Below, piece after piece: positions 33,043-42,944 of a stretch of DNA of 64,000 bases. Positions within the stretch are counted from its first letter, which is position 1. Every line of letters starts with the position of its first letter. The notes under the pieces were generated by a model. It had not been told where the DNA came from, made no database searches, and saw only the letters and a list, made by a program, of their open reading frames with translations. Position numbers and translations under genes: made by a program. Source of the stretch: Rhynchopus euleeides. Its lineage: Eukaryota > Euglenozoa > Diplonemea > Diplonemida > Diplonemidae. The stretch covers positions 620,001-684,000 of the forward strand of contig OY723267.1 of NCBI GenBank assembly GCA_963210315.1, given 5' to 3'.

Positions 33043-35136
33043 TTAGCGCCGCCCACCCGCATCAGCCGACTTCGATCTATGCGAATCTAGGTGTTCTTGC
33101 CGCATCCGTTGTTGTGTCTCGGTGAATGACAGCTCACGGTCCTTCAGCTCATCCCTGAACTGTGAGTCGGTCAGCTGCCTGTAGCGCACACGGCTCGGCT
33201 TCATGAGTTTAAAAGGCTGAGGCTTCGTCACGTCAGGACGCTGTGGGGGGTATGGTTTGATTGTGGCACAAACAGAGCCCAACCACCTTGCCACGGCTGC
33301 GACCAAAAACGAATAGTATACACACAGCACAACAGGACACAATCACCCCCCGCCCCGCCCTCCCATCCTACCCAGGCATACCACACGCGAGGTGGACCGC
33401 ACCTCTGCGCCCTTCCTGCTGCGCACCATATCAAGCTCCCGCTTGACCGTCCCCTGCACGGCACCGACACGCGTGATGAGATCCGCCCTCTCCCCATTCT
33501 GCCTCATCTTCGCCGCAACCCCACCGAGCCGCTTCACGAGCGCCTCCGAATCCGCCTCCGCCCAGCCCCCACCACCCTCCCGCAGGCCGCCGCTGCGGAG
33601 CCACCGCAGGAACTCATCGTGCACTGCAGGGCCGAGGATAATACGATCTTTCCGCTGCCGCGCCTCCTCGAGGTCCGCACTTGGCCGAACCTGCGACTTC
33701 TTCGGGGTCGCCGGACTCGCCACACCACCACCACCGCCACCACCACCACCCTCCGCAAGACTCTCCCTCGCCGAAGCCATTTGTCGCAGGAAGGCTTCGC
33801 GCTCCCTGCGGTGCTTCTCCTTCGTGATGCGCTCGATGTCCTGCTGCCTCTCCATGGTGCGCTGATACTCCTGCCTCAGCGCGCTCAGCTTGTAGTCGTT
33901 GCGGTGCTGCCGCGCCAGGATCCTCCGGTGCACCTCCTCCTGCTTCACGCTCTGCCGGTGCACCGTCTCCACCATGCGCGAGTCGAGCTGCTCCAGCATC
34001 GCCTCCACCTCCTGCCGCTCCCGCTCCTTCTCCTGCCGCTTCCGCTCCTCCTCCTGCAGCATCAGGTGCCGCCTGCGCTGCGCCTCGGGGTCATCCTCCT
34101 GGCTCCGCCGCGAGATGTAAGACCGCAGCGACGGCGTGCCGTCCTCACTCCGCTTCCCCAGCATCGCCTGCTGCGAGGCAGGCAGGGCACCCTGCGCACC
34201 CCCCTCCCCTGCATCCTCCATCAGCGACAGCGAGGCACGCAGCTGCAGGTTGGTAAGATCGTGGTCAAACAGCTGCGCACGGAGCATGTCTTTTCGCCTC
34301 TCGAATGCATAGTCCACCGGAGGCTGCGCCGGCGGCTGGTGCCGAAGGCTGACGGGCGGGGCATAGCCGTGGTGGTGGTGATGCGCCTCTAGGGGCAGCG
34401 ACCGATGATCCCCAGCAGTGCCCTGCCAGTCGAGCTCGCCAAACCCACCCTCCGCCGGCGCCGGCGATGCCACAGCCCCTCCAGGGAGGCCGTAGCCGTC
34501 CTGGGGTGCCCTGATGTGCTCCGGCAGGCTCGTGTCCTCCGTCGCGGTGTGCGCATCCAGGAGGTAGCGCACCGCCTTCTCCCCGCTGCGGCTGACAAGC
34601 GTGTTCAGCTCCTCCCGCCGCGCCTCCTCCGTGCGTGTGTAGGGGGGGCTGTGCGACCGGGGTGCAGGAGAGAGGGCTTCGACATAGGGTATGTCGTGGT
34701 ACCGCCCGTCGACCTTCTTCTTCTTGAGGATGGGCAGGTCCGGCAGGAGGTGGCAGAGTGTGAGGAGGCAGTCGCGTTTCTTCGTGTCGTCGTCGAAATC
34801 GAGGGTGAAGAGGGACTGCTCCCCTGTGGTGGCCTTCATGCCGTTGAACTGCACGCAGGGCGCGTCGTTCTCCATCACGAGGATCTGCGTGAAGTTGGCG
34901 AGCGGGACCCTCGAGTTGAAGAACAGCCCCGTCTCGGAGGCGGTCTGCGGGATCTTGTAAACCGCCGCATCCGTCACAATCACAATCCGGTTGACGGCAA
35001 TCCCCCCGGGCACCACCTCGCGGAGCTTCGCCGAGTAATACACGGTGGAGTCGCCGTGCCCCTCGATGAACTCCCCCAGCAGCGGCACACTCCGCACGTC
35101 AACATGGTCGAGCTGCGTGGTCTGTAATGACGACAT
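33043..35136 (-). CDS. PH/TH1-like domain coiled-coil protein, one intron
   Basis: Exons 33382-35136 and 33043-33240 are joined by a 141-bp phase-0 intron (donor GTATGC, acceptor CCCACAG), giving 650 residues. The N-terminal 140 or so residues, including AVNRIVIVTDAAVYKI and SLFTLDFDDDTKKRD, have the strand pattern of PH-superfold or myosin TH1-like domains, which often bind phosphoinositides. The middle is Pro/His-rich. About residues 360-480 form a highly charged Glu/Arg/Gln coiled coil (QEEERKRQEKERERQEVEAML). Then comes a Gly-rich linker and a helical tail. It may link membranes or cytoskeleton. The ATG at 35136 is chosen over the in-frame GTG at 35151. Confidence 0.75.
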
Positions 35137-35345
35137 CGCGCCTCCTGACACCCCCCCCCCCTCCCCACCTCGCCTCCCACGGCCTGTAAAAAGGGAGGTG
35201 CCATTTCAAATGCTGGTGAGCTGTGGGGTCGGGGGGCAGGGGGAGAAGGAGGAAGGGGGTCGGGGTGGTAGATGCACCTCCAGTATAGTGGGGTGAGGGT
35301 GCAGATGAGGGGTGGAGTGGGGTGAGGAGACGGGGGGGGGGGGGG

Positions 35346-36496
35346 TAGGGGGGGTCAAATGCCACCCTTTTACGTGGACAAACACGATTTTTCAAAAAAC
35401 CGGCGCAGAGGCCCCAAAGCCCCCGTAAACCCTCCAAACCCCCCCAGATCGGTCCGGAAACCCATCGAACCCCACTTTTCCACCATTCCGGGCACCTCAG
35501 GTGCCCGAATTGGGGTACCTAAATTCTGTGCCACCGTTTGGTACCGTACAGTGCCACTGTGTGGGAGGTTGGAAAAGAAAATGCCCCAACACACCACATC
35601 TGAGGGTTGCAATGCATGTTGCTTGCCAACCACGTCATCCGGTGGGTGTCAGGCGCTATGTAGGTGGCATTAGCCAGGTCTTCGATGTGTTCTGGCTTGT
35701 ATATATACCTCCCTGCCACCATGCACCGGGAGGCTGCCTGTAGGTACGGAACAGTCCAGATGGTCGTGTGATTCCTGTGCAGCAGTGCTCCACAACCGGG
35801 ATGTGTTGACAACGACTGTTGCAACACGAGCTGTACATTCCGGGAACACATGAAGTGCGCTGTCGTGGTACCCATTGTGCCAGAATTGGTAGTTGCTGCG
35901 GTCTACTTTGCCTGGCCCAAGAGCACTGGTACTGAACGGTGCAATATGCGTGGCGAGGTGAATACAACGGAAGCGCGCAAAGTCAATACAGCTCTCGGAT
36001 GGCGGGTGGTGGTGCCACTAGTGTGTGACGTTCACTCGAGGATACAACGCATCACAATGAATCAGCAACCGTGGACCGAGTACAATACGCTCTCTGTGGC
36101 TGGTGTGGGGGACAAAGGCAGTGCCTGTGCCGCAGGCAGGGAGGTATATATACAAGCCAGAACACATCGAAGACCTGGCTAATGCCACCTACATAGCGCC
36201 TGACACCCACCGGATGACGTGGTTGGCAAGCAACATGCATTGCAACCCTCAGATGTGGTGTGTTGGGGCATTTTCTTTTCCAACCTCCCACACAGTGGCA
36301 CTGTACGGTACCAAACGGTGGCACAGAATTTAGGTACCCCAATTCGGGCACCTGAGGTGCCCGGAATGGTGGAAAAGTGGGGTTCGATGGGTTTCCGGAC
36401 CGATCTGGGGGTGTTTGGAGGGTTTACGGGGGCTTTGGGGCCTCTGCGCCGGTTTTTTGAAAAATCGTGTTTGTCACCCCCATTTGACCCCCCCTA
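35346..36496. mobile_element. Foldback element FB, copy 2
   Basis: A 1151-bp second copy of the foldback element at 11799-12939, with the same TAGGGGGGGTCAAATG ends, inverted arms of about 370 bp and a unique centre. It too is in a G-run. The minus-strand frame at 35519-35875 (118 residues, MGTTTAHFMCSRNVQ...) parallels the frame in copy 1. Copy 2 has a small insertion near 35718. Confidence 0.75.
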
Positions 36497-36518
36497 GGGG
36501 GGGAGGGGGGCAGGCCTG

Positions 36519-38634
36519 CACGACGCGGTCTTCACCTCCCGGCGGGTACCCGGGTTCCCGCCTCCGGGTACCCGGCCGGGTGGTCCGCCGGGTACCCGGG
36601 GGTACCCCCCGGATACCACCGGATACCGGGATCCGGGTACCCGGATCCCGGTATCCGGCCGGGTACCCGGGCGGGTACCCGGCCCGGGAACCCGTGAATT
36701 ATTGTCCATAACCCAGAGTGTATAGGGGGACCCTTTTCAAAATTTTTTTTCGGGTGGGTCCTATTTTGGACGTTTGAGCCCGATTTCGAAGGAATTTTTG
36801 AGTTTTGAGCCTATTTTGGGCCCTAAAACGCGTTAAAACGGGTCCCGGAATTTCCGGAAAATGGCTGTTTTTTGGCCTTGGCGAAATTTCGCCCAAACTA
36901 TTGACCCAAACTTGTCTGGGCCCATAATCGGGTCCTGGTGGTCTGGAACTGTCCATTTTCGAAGGCAGTCGTGAGAAAATCGCGACGTTTCGCCCCGAAT
37001 TCTCACTCATGTGACCCCAAAAATCAAGCAAATGAGGTTTGCTCCGGCTTACAAAACTCCAAATCCGAGTTGTGGAAGCCGGACCTTGTTGTGGGAGAGA
37101 ATCGGCCAAGTGAGGAGGTTTCTTGTGCGAAATTCGAGCAATAAAGCTCAAGTAATCAAATGCCATGACCCCAACCACAACCCCACCCCCTGCCCTCTGC
37201 CCCCCACCCCTGTGCAGGTCATGTGCCCCATCCCATCCCGTGTTGCCTTGTTGCAGATTTTCAAATTGGGAAATTTCAGGTGACCCGATGATAGGGATGT
37301 ACCCCGAGGGTCTACCTGCAGGGATCCACTTTTTGCTATGCCTGCATTGCTGCTGTTTGCGCTTCTCGCCTCCACACACCACCCTGGGGGGAGGGACAGA
37401 GGGCGGAGGGGGCTACACACTTACACAACCGATCCGGTCAAACAATGCCACGTCATCCCCATTGGGGTCCTGGACCGCGGCGTCTCTCCCAGCGAATTGG
37501 TGTCGTCATCAGGCAGGCTAAGTAGTTGTCTACACAGGACATTGGTTTTAAGGGGGTCTGAGTTCTGCGGAACTGGCTTCAAGGGACGCCCCCTCGTAAT
37601 GACTGGGTGGATGGAGCCAAGTAATACCAGGTGGTCGGACACCGGAACTCTCGGCATTTATTAGTCGCGGGAACTGTGTCCGTGTGGTAGGTGACCCCTT
37701 CCGATTCCACTGATTCCTCTCTTTGAACATGTAGTGTTGAAAGATACTTGGTGTTCTGATGCTTTACAGGGTACTTGACAAAGGAAAGAGGGTGGTCAGT
37801 CTTGTGATCCACCCTGAATCCTTCCTGTGAGCAGCAGATCCACAACACCTCGACTTCTTTCAGCGGCTGTATTGATATTGCCTGACACAGCAAACATGAT
37901 TCAATTGGAGGAACAAGCCTCGTACACCAGCGGCCCAAAAGGTGGATTTCATGGTTTTAGGATTTCCCTTACTACTGATGGTGTAGAGACTACAAAGCCT
38001 GACCTGATGACGCCGCCATGAACCTGGGAGACACGCCGCGTGAGAAGGGACCTCGGTGCGGGGTGGCGTGAAGATCCTGCCTGAGTGCCCTCGTCGGGAC
38101 CCGCGGTAAACCGTGGCGTTCCCCCCGAGGCAAGTCCAGGACGAAGGTTGCAGATAACCGCTGCACCTCTTCGTCCGAAAGGAGCTCACAGGATAGGGAA
38201 ACTGCCCACACCCCACTCACGACAGTGTATCCGAAAGGTGCACTGCGCGTGTGGTGGCGGTGTCGGGTCCAGACCCACCTCGTTCCCCCATGCCCGTCAG
38301 TTGTTGCCCCTCCAGGGGTGGCTGCTGTCTGGCATGGGGGGCGCCCTCCCTGCCTTGCAAGGAAAAATGTAGAACGGCATGCTGCCCGTTTCTTCATTTT
38401 TTCACCTTGCCTGGCAGGGGGGGGCCCACCCTCACGGGGGGAAAAAGAGGAACGGCATGCTGCCCGTTCACTCTTTTTTCCTCCCGTCGTGGGTGAGCGG
38501 CTACCCGGGTACCCGGCTGGGTATCCGGCCCGGGTACCCGGGTATCCGCCGGGTACCCCCCGGGTACCCGGGCCGGTAACCGGGACCTCCCGGGTACCCG
38601 GCCGGGTACCCGGAAAGGTGGAGACCGCGTCGTG
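36519..38634. mobile_element. CACG-terminus transposon with GGGTACCC subterminal arrays
   Basis: The termini CACGACGCGGTCT (36519) and AGACCGCGTCGTG (38634) are inverted and flanked by a 2-bp duplication TG (36517-36518 and 38635-38636). The subterminal regions 36535-36695 and 38497-38615 are dense in GGGTACCC/CCCGGGTACC palindromes, taking the place of the TACATGTA words of the other two elements. The sequence CAGGCCTGTCGCTAAC at about 43127 is a matching empty site. The interior holds only short frames and a repeated GAACGGCATGCTGCCCGTT near 38371 and 38447. It is non-autonomous as far as can be seen. Confidence 0.75.
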
Positions 38635-38636
38635 TG

Positions 38637-38989
38637 TCGCTAACTTTTCGATTTTGGAGATTTGGTGGGTTGACGCTCCTGGTTTTTTTTTCCCGGTTTT
38701 TTGTCAGGTGGATCACCGGGTGGGGAGAGATCCGGTGTGAGGCACTTGAGTGCGACCAGGTGGGCAGGGAACCTGGGGGCGGGGGGCCTCAAATCCCTCT
38801 CACTCTCGCTTCTCTCTGCTGCTCTCTAGGACAAACAAACCGCGCACTGGCCGGGGTTGAGCTGCAGGTGACTCAGTGCTGGCGGGACAAAAACAGGGCC
38901 GGACCGGGGAGATCTAGCATTCACAGGGCCCTGAGGTCGGGGAGTAAACAACAAATGCCCAGGCCCCGGCAAGCCGGGGCGTCGGTACT
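38637..38989. repeat. Dispersed repeat R and downstream intergenic
   Basis: The sequence after the transposon, starting TCGCTAACTTTTCGATTTTG and running about 50 bp, is nearly identical to 43133-43182. The following GTCAGGTGGATCACCGGGTG (38704-38723) also occurs near 31735 inside the intron of the CaaX-box gene. The rest shows no gene. Confidence 0.6.
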
Positions 38990-39470
38990 TCACACGTCAC
39001 GTACCCTGGGCAGGCGCTCAACACTGGAGGGGAGAGGGGGAAACTGGGGAACACGTGGGGGAGTGCGGTTGCTCCGCTCTACGCCGCGCTGCGCATTCTC
39101 GAATGAGAATAGGTCTTCGTCTCCGGCGCGCGGGTCCATCGACATCTCGGTGGGGGTGGTTGGGGTGGTGGACGCGTGTGCCATGTGGCAGTCGGAAGGG
39201 GCTGGGCCGTTGTTGTTGAAGCCGCCATTCGCAACTGCCTGCGCCTGCTGTCCACCCGTGGTCGGTGTCTGCTGAGGCTCCTCGTCCACAGACATCCGGG
39301 CGCACATCCGGCTGCGGGCCTCGGCGCGTAACTTCTTCGCCTGCTTCAGAGACTGCTCCCGACGAGCCGCGGCAGCGGATGCGAGGAAGGGTGGTTTGGT
39401 GTCCCGGGGGTCCTGCGGCGGCCCTTGGGTTGGCTGACGGGGTAAGGGCCCATCCTGTTTTGGGGGGGGA
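38990..39470 (-). CDS. Possible 3'-terminal exon, unknown protein
   Basis: A minus-strand frame of about 155 codons ends at 38990 with RLPRVRDV. It contains a basic helical stretch (AAARREQSLKQAKKLRAEARSR) and a Thr/Pro/Gln-rich region. There is no ATG at its 5' side in frame; the open frame begins after CCCCCCCCAAAACAG, which could be a splice acceptor, but that acceptor lies within a dispersed repeat also found near 43180. It could be a terminal exon of a gene whose start was displaced by insertions, or noise. Confidence 0.3.
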
Positions 39471-39816
39471 ATCAGGGGGGAAAACACTAAGGGGCAATTC
39501 CCCGGATCCCCCTCCAGGGGGCGTAGATTGTGGCTAATCCTTGAGAGTGGAGCCCTGATGTCTCCAAGTTACCTCAAAAAAATTGGTCTGAAACACACAC
39601 ACACACACACAGGGTGGGCTGTGATCCGCGCAGGATCTCCCCACACAAAGCGTGGTCACCACACACAAACACACAACACCCGACCCTCAAGCGCTCCCAC
39701 CCAATTTCTTCACAGTGCACAAGCAAGCTTGTTGGGCGAAACACCGGACGGCAAAAAAAACGCAGCAACCGTGGGGTGTATCTGATTGTTCAATCCATCC
39801 CACCACCACCCGGGGG
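39471..39816. other. Intergenic with dispersed repeat
   Basis: The block GGGGGGGGAATCAGGGGGGA followed by AAACACTA (39461-39493) repeats near 43183-43212. A short (CA)n run lies at 39594-39610. No gene is seen. Confidence 0.45.
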
Positions 39817-39928
39817 GGGGGGGTCTTCGCGACGGGGTGATCGTCAGTGCACTTTGGTGCATTTCCTGTTGAATTGGCTGAAAACTGACGGATATTGACG
39901 AAGGATAACGACCAGCGAAGACCCCCCC
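39817..39928. mobile_element. 112-bp MITE related to the 109-bp family
   Basis: The inverted ends GGGGGGGTCTTCGC and GCGAAGACCCCCCC and the near-identical length relate it to the MITEs at 13525 and 58556 (GGGGGCCTTCGC ends). A GGG triplet on each side (39814-39816, 39929-39931) could be the 3-bp duplication, but G-runs make this ambiguous. Confidence 0.55.
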
Positions 39929-39931
39929 GGG

Positions 39932-40695
39932 AGAATAATCGCAATACCAGGCTCTCCCCGTATCGAAGACACCCGCACCCCAAGGGGGTCGTCTACATAA
40001 CTACGCGGGGACGTGGCCCGGTAGGCTCCCCTTGTTTGAGAGAGGAGCTGCTCTGGTGGGGTGCCACAGGAGGAGGGGAGGGCGCAGGCGGCAACGGCGA
40101 CGCGCTACGGGAGGAGGAGGGGTTGAGGGAGGCCCGCAAGCCTGAGGGCGCCATGCACGGGCAGAGGAAGAGGCGCCTGAACGGGGCCTTGGGTGGTGGA
40201 CTGCGTCAACGGACACGCCGATGGGAGGGGAGGTAGTAGCAGAGGGTGCGGCCGGGTCGCCCAGGTCAGCGTCAGCGATGGACCCTCGGCCTCTGGGCAG
40301 GCAGTACCGGGGTAGAACTGGTATGCGCCTCGAAGGCGGCGCGCTTCAGCTGCAACACGGCGGGGATGGACGGCCGGGTGCTGTCGGGTGAGAGCCTCCC
40401 ACGAGGCTGCATCAGGTGGCGGTGGGGTGAGCCCGGGGAGCACACGGTGTAGGCCAGCCCCTTCAGCACAGCTGGAGGGGTGGCGGGCTCGGGGAAGCGG
40501 TACACGGGGTTGCCTCAGGGGAGGGCTGAGGCACAGGCACATGGGGTGGCGGGGCGGAGGGGAGAGCCTCCACATGCGTCACATGCGGCGGTGGGGTGCA
40601 GGGGATGGCTTCCACAGGGCTGCAGAGGCAGGCGCGGTCGCCTCTGGGGAGGACGGGGTCGTAGTCGCAGGGGGCGTCGCGATAGAGGTAAACAC
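39932..40695 (-). mobile_element. 5'-truncated copy of the Cys-rich element
   Basis: On the minus strand this is homologous to about 3100-3890: it encodes the TVCSPGSPHRHLMQPRGRLSPD region and ends in the same 3' segment with CTTGGGGTGCG. The frame is broken. A truncated 5' end with a shared 3' end suggests spread by reverse transcription. It lies directly at the 3' end of the DUF4116 gene and may have replaced that gene's natural end. Confidence 0.6.
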
Positions 40696-40708
40696 ACCAC
40701 GTGGATCT

Positions 40709-42932
40709 TTACAAATTAGTGTAGACACACTCGAGTGAGTCCCCATTTTGTTGAACTGCAGCAAGAACAATCTCACGATCACCCTTCAGGCTGTCGTCTG
40801 CGTACTCGAGTGAATCCCCATCTTGTTGAACTGCAGCAAGAACGATCTCACGATCACCCTTCAGGCTGTCGTCTGCGTGCTCGAGTGAGCACCCATTTTG
40901 TTGAACTGCAGCAAGAACGACCTCACGATCTCCCTTCAGGCTGTCGTCTGCGTACTCGAGTGAATCCCCATCTTGTTGAACTGCAGCAAGAACGATCTCA
41001 CGATCACCCTTCAGGCTGTCGTCTGCGTAACGGAGTGACAACCCATTTCGTTGAACTGCAGCAAGAACGAACTCACGATCACCCTTCAGGCTGTCGTCTG
41101 CGTAACGGAGTGAGAGCCCATTTTGTTGAACTGCAGCAAGAACAATCTCACGATCACCCTTCAGGCTGTCGTCTGAGTCACGGAGTGAGTACCCATTTTG
41201 TTGAACTGCAGCAAGAACGATCTCACGATCACCCTTCAGGCTGTCGTCTGAGTCACGGAGTGAGTACCCATTTCGTTGAACTGCAGCAAGAACGAACTCA
41301 CGATCACCCTTCAGGCTGTCGTCTGCGTACTGGAGTGAGTACCCATCGTGTTGAACTGCAGCAAGAACGATCTCACGATCACCCTTCAGGCTGTCGTCTG
41401 CGTGCTCGAGTGAGCGCCCATTTTGTTGAACTGCAGCAAGAACGATCTCACGATCACCCTTCAGGCTGTCGTCTGCGTGCTCGAGTGAGCACCCATTTTT
41501 TTGAACTGCAGCAAGAACGATCTCACGATCACCCTTCAGGCTGTCGTCTGCGTACTGGAGTGATTGCCCATGTTGTTGAACTGCAGCAAGAACGTATTGA
41601 TTTTGTTTAAAGACTGACTCATCCAGAGGATCCAGGGAGCCCAGCGCAATTGCCAGACCCCCCAGACGGCCAGAAGACGCCGGTCTTCGCCGGGGCGGAC
41701 CCAGCTAAAAGCTAACAGCAAGAACAGCAATTAAAAGGGAGAGCGTGCTCCTATCTCTGTGGGCTGGCGGGAAAAGGCTAAAAGGTAGAAAGGAAGGAAG
41801 CAATGTGCAACAAAATACGATTAATGCACTCGTTTGTTAACACCGCGCCGGTCGCATAATGCTGCGGTCGGATGAACGATTGACTGATCAACTCCAACCC
41901 AGTGGGCGTAAAAAGGAGAAGACGGGAACAACGGCTGGTCTAAACAGGACGAACGGACACTCACCACCACAGGGTATTCCAGAGGCGTTCCTGGTCGCGG
42001 CTCGACTGGTCGAACAACAGGTGACGGGCAAAAGATCGTGGTGAAAAAGAACTAAAAGTAGGAAGGCGAAGGAAGGCAAAGCCGGGGGATCCACGTGTGC
42101 GTTAAACTTGTCCCACGTGCGCGTGTGCGGTAAACTTGTCCCACGCGCCCCGGTGAAAAACACGTAACACGGTTGCCGCCCACAGTTTCTTCTGGCCACG
42201 CGGCGCGCTTCATGAGCGCCGCGTGCAGCCTGACTGGTCTTAGCGGCCTAAGCGAAACACCGGGTCTCCAGAGGGATACATCCAGTCTACACGCAATGCG
42301 CTACCTTAAGCCAAAGCGTGCAGCGTAGCTTACCTCAACGGTCTGTTCGCAAAGGCCCCCAGGGTTCACCACGTGGAGGTGCCAGCCGTAGTCGCCAGGT
42401 CCGCTCCCCTGACGACCCATCACCCCTGAACTGCAGCAAGAACGATCTCACGATCACCCTTCAAGCTGTCGTCTGCGTACTCGAGTGAATACGCACGGCA
42501 TTGAACTACTGCATGAACAAGTTCACGATCACCCTTCACGGTGGTGTGCGCATGTGCGAACCAGTCTGGCTCTCCTTCCCACTCCTCCTCGTCCGTCAAC
42601 TCGCGAACGGCTTGAAGGACCTCATCGCGTGTCGTCACCCACAGCGGGACCTGCCACAGTTGCTTCTCCCCCTTGTGCACCGCATCGAGGTGACGGTCGG
42701 GACAGATGGTGACGTGAACCACGCATCCGGCTTCAACACCTGCATGTCTCAGAGGCTCGTCTTCACACACCGCTTTGACCCCCACCGACAGATGCACGTC
42801 CTCTTCCTCCACACCATCAGGGTAGCGGAACGCCTCGCGTGCTTCGAGCTTCAGCCTGTCGGGCTTCTCGTCCATCCCGATGTCGACAGTGTGCGTCACG
42901 CCTGTCGCCGCATCCGTCAGGAACACCTCCAT
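40709..42932 (-). CDS. Ubiquitin-like + DUF4116-repeat protein, broken by a retroposon
   Basis: The 5' part (42932 to about 42427) encodes a beta-grasp-like N terminus (MEVFLTDAATGVTHTVDIGM) and the first DUF4116 unit. The 3' part (about 41594 to 40709) encodes 12 more units of exactly 75 bp (25 residues), consensus SLEYADDSLKGDREIVLAAVQQNG. DUF4116 repeats are common in protist and giant-virus proteins; the function is not known. An 832-bp retroposon sits between, flanked by 18-bp duplications; taking out the insert plus one repeat restores the frame, but as it stands the frame ends at VQG-stop. The ATG at 42932 follows TTTCACAG by 10 nt. The last unit runs into SLECVYTNL-stop next to a truncated element. 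Confidence 0.82.
41595..42426 (-). mobile_element. Retroposon with HDV-like ribozyme, inserted in CDS
   Basis: An 832-bp insert is flanked by perfect 18-bp repeats TGAACTGCAGCAAGAACG (plus strand) at 41577-41594 and 42427-42444. Read on the minus strand it starts GGGGTGATGG and ends in A-rich CTTTAAACAAAATCAATA. A tandem GTGGGACAAGTTTA unit occurs near 42085-42150. There is no coding capacity. The 5' GGGGTGA and the 18-bp duplication match the element at 1851-2377. Because the target is itself a tandem repeat, part of the direct repeat could be inherited, but the second copy elsewhere with the same length supports a true target duplication. Confidence 0.8.
42338..42426 (-). ncRNA. HDV-like self-cleaving ribozyme (retroposon 5' end)
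   Basis: From 42426 on the minus strand: P1 is GGGGT with ACCCT (one G-U), P2 is ACGGCTG with CAG-A-CCGT (one bulge), P3 is CACC with GGTG around TCCACGT, P4 is a short G/C-rich hairpin, and J4/2 is GCGAA with the expected catalytic C. J1/2 is unusually long (about 30 nt). The order P1-P2-P3-P1'-P4-P2' is that of the HDV double pseudoknot. The segment GGCTGGCACCTCCACGTGG also recalls the Pr77 hallmark of trypanosomatid L1Tc, which is an HDV-like ribozyme. Cleavage would fall exactly at the exon-insert junction. Confidence 0.85.
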
Positions 42933-42944
42933 AACCACGCCTGT

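Noticed and set aside
36699..37382. 227-codon frame inside the third CACG transposon
   Set aside because: No ATG start and no recognisable protein; its composition matches surrounding noncoding DNA.
40735..41610. Plus-strand 291-codon frame of HFVELQQERSHDHPSGCRL repeats
   Set aside because: It is antisense to the DUF4116 repeats, whose minus-strand translation matches a known repeat family.
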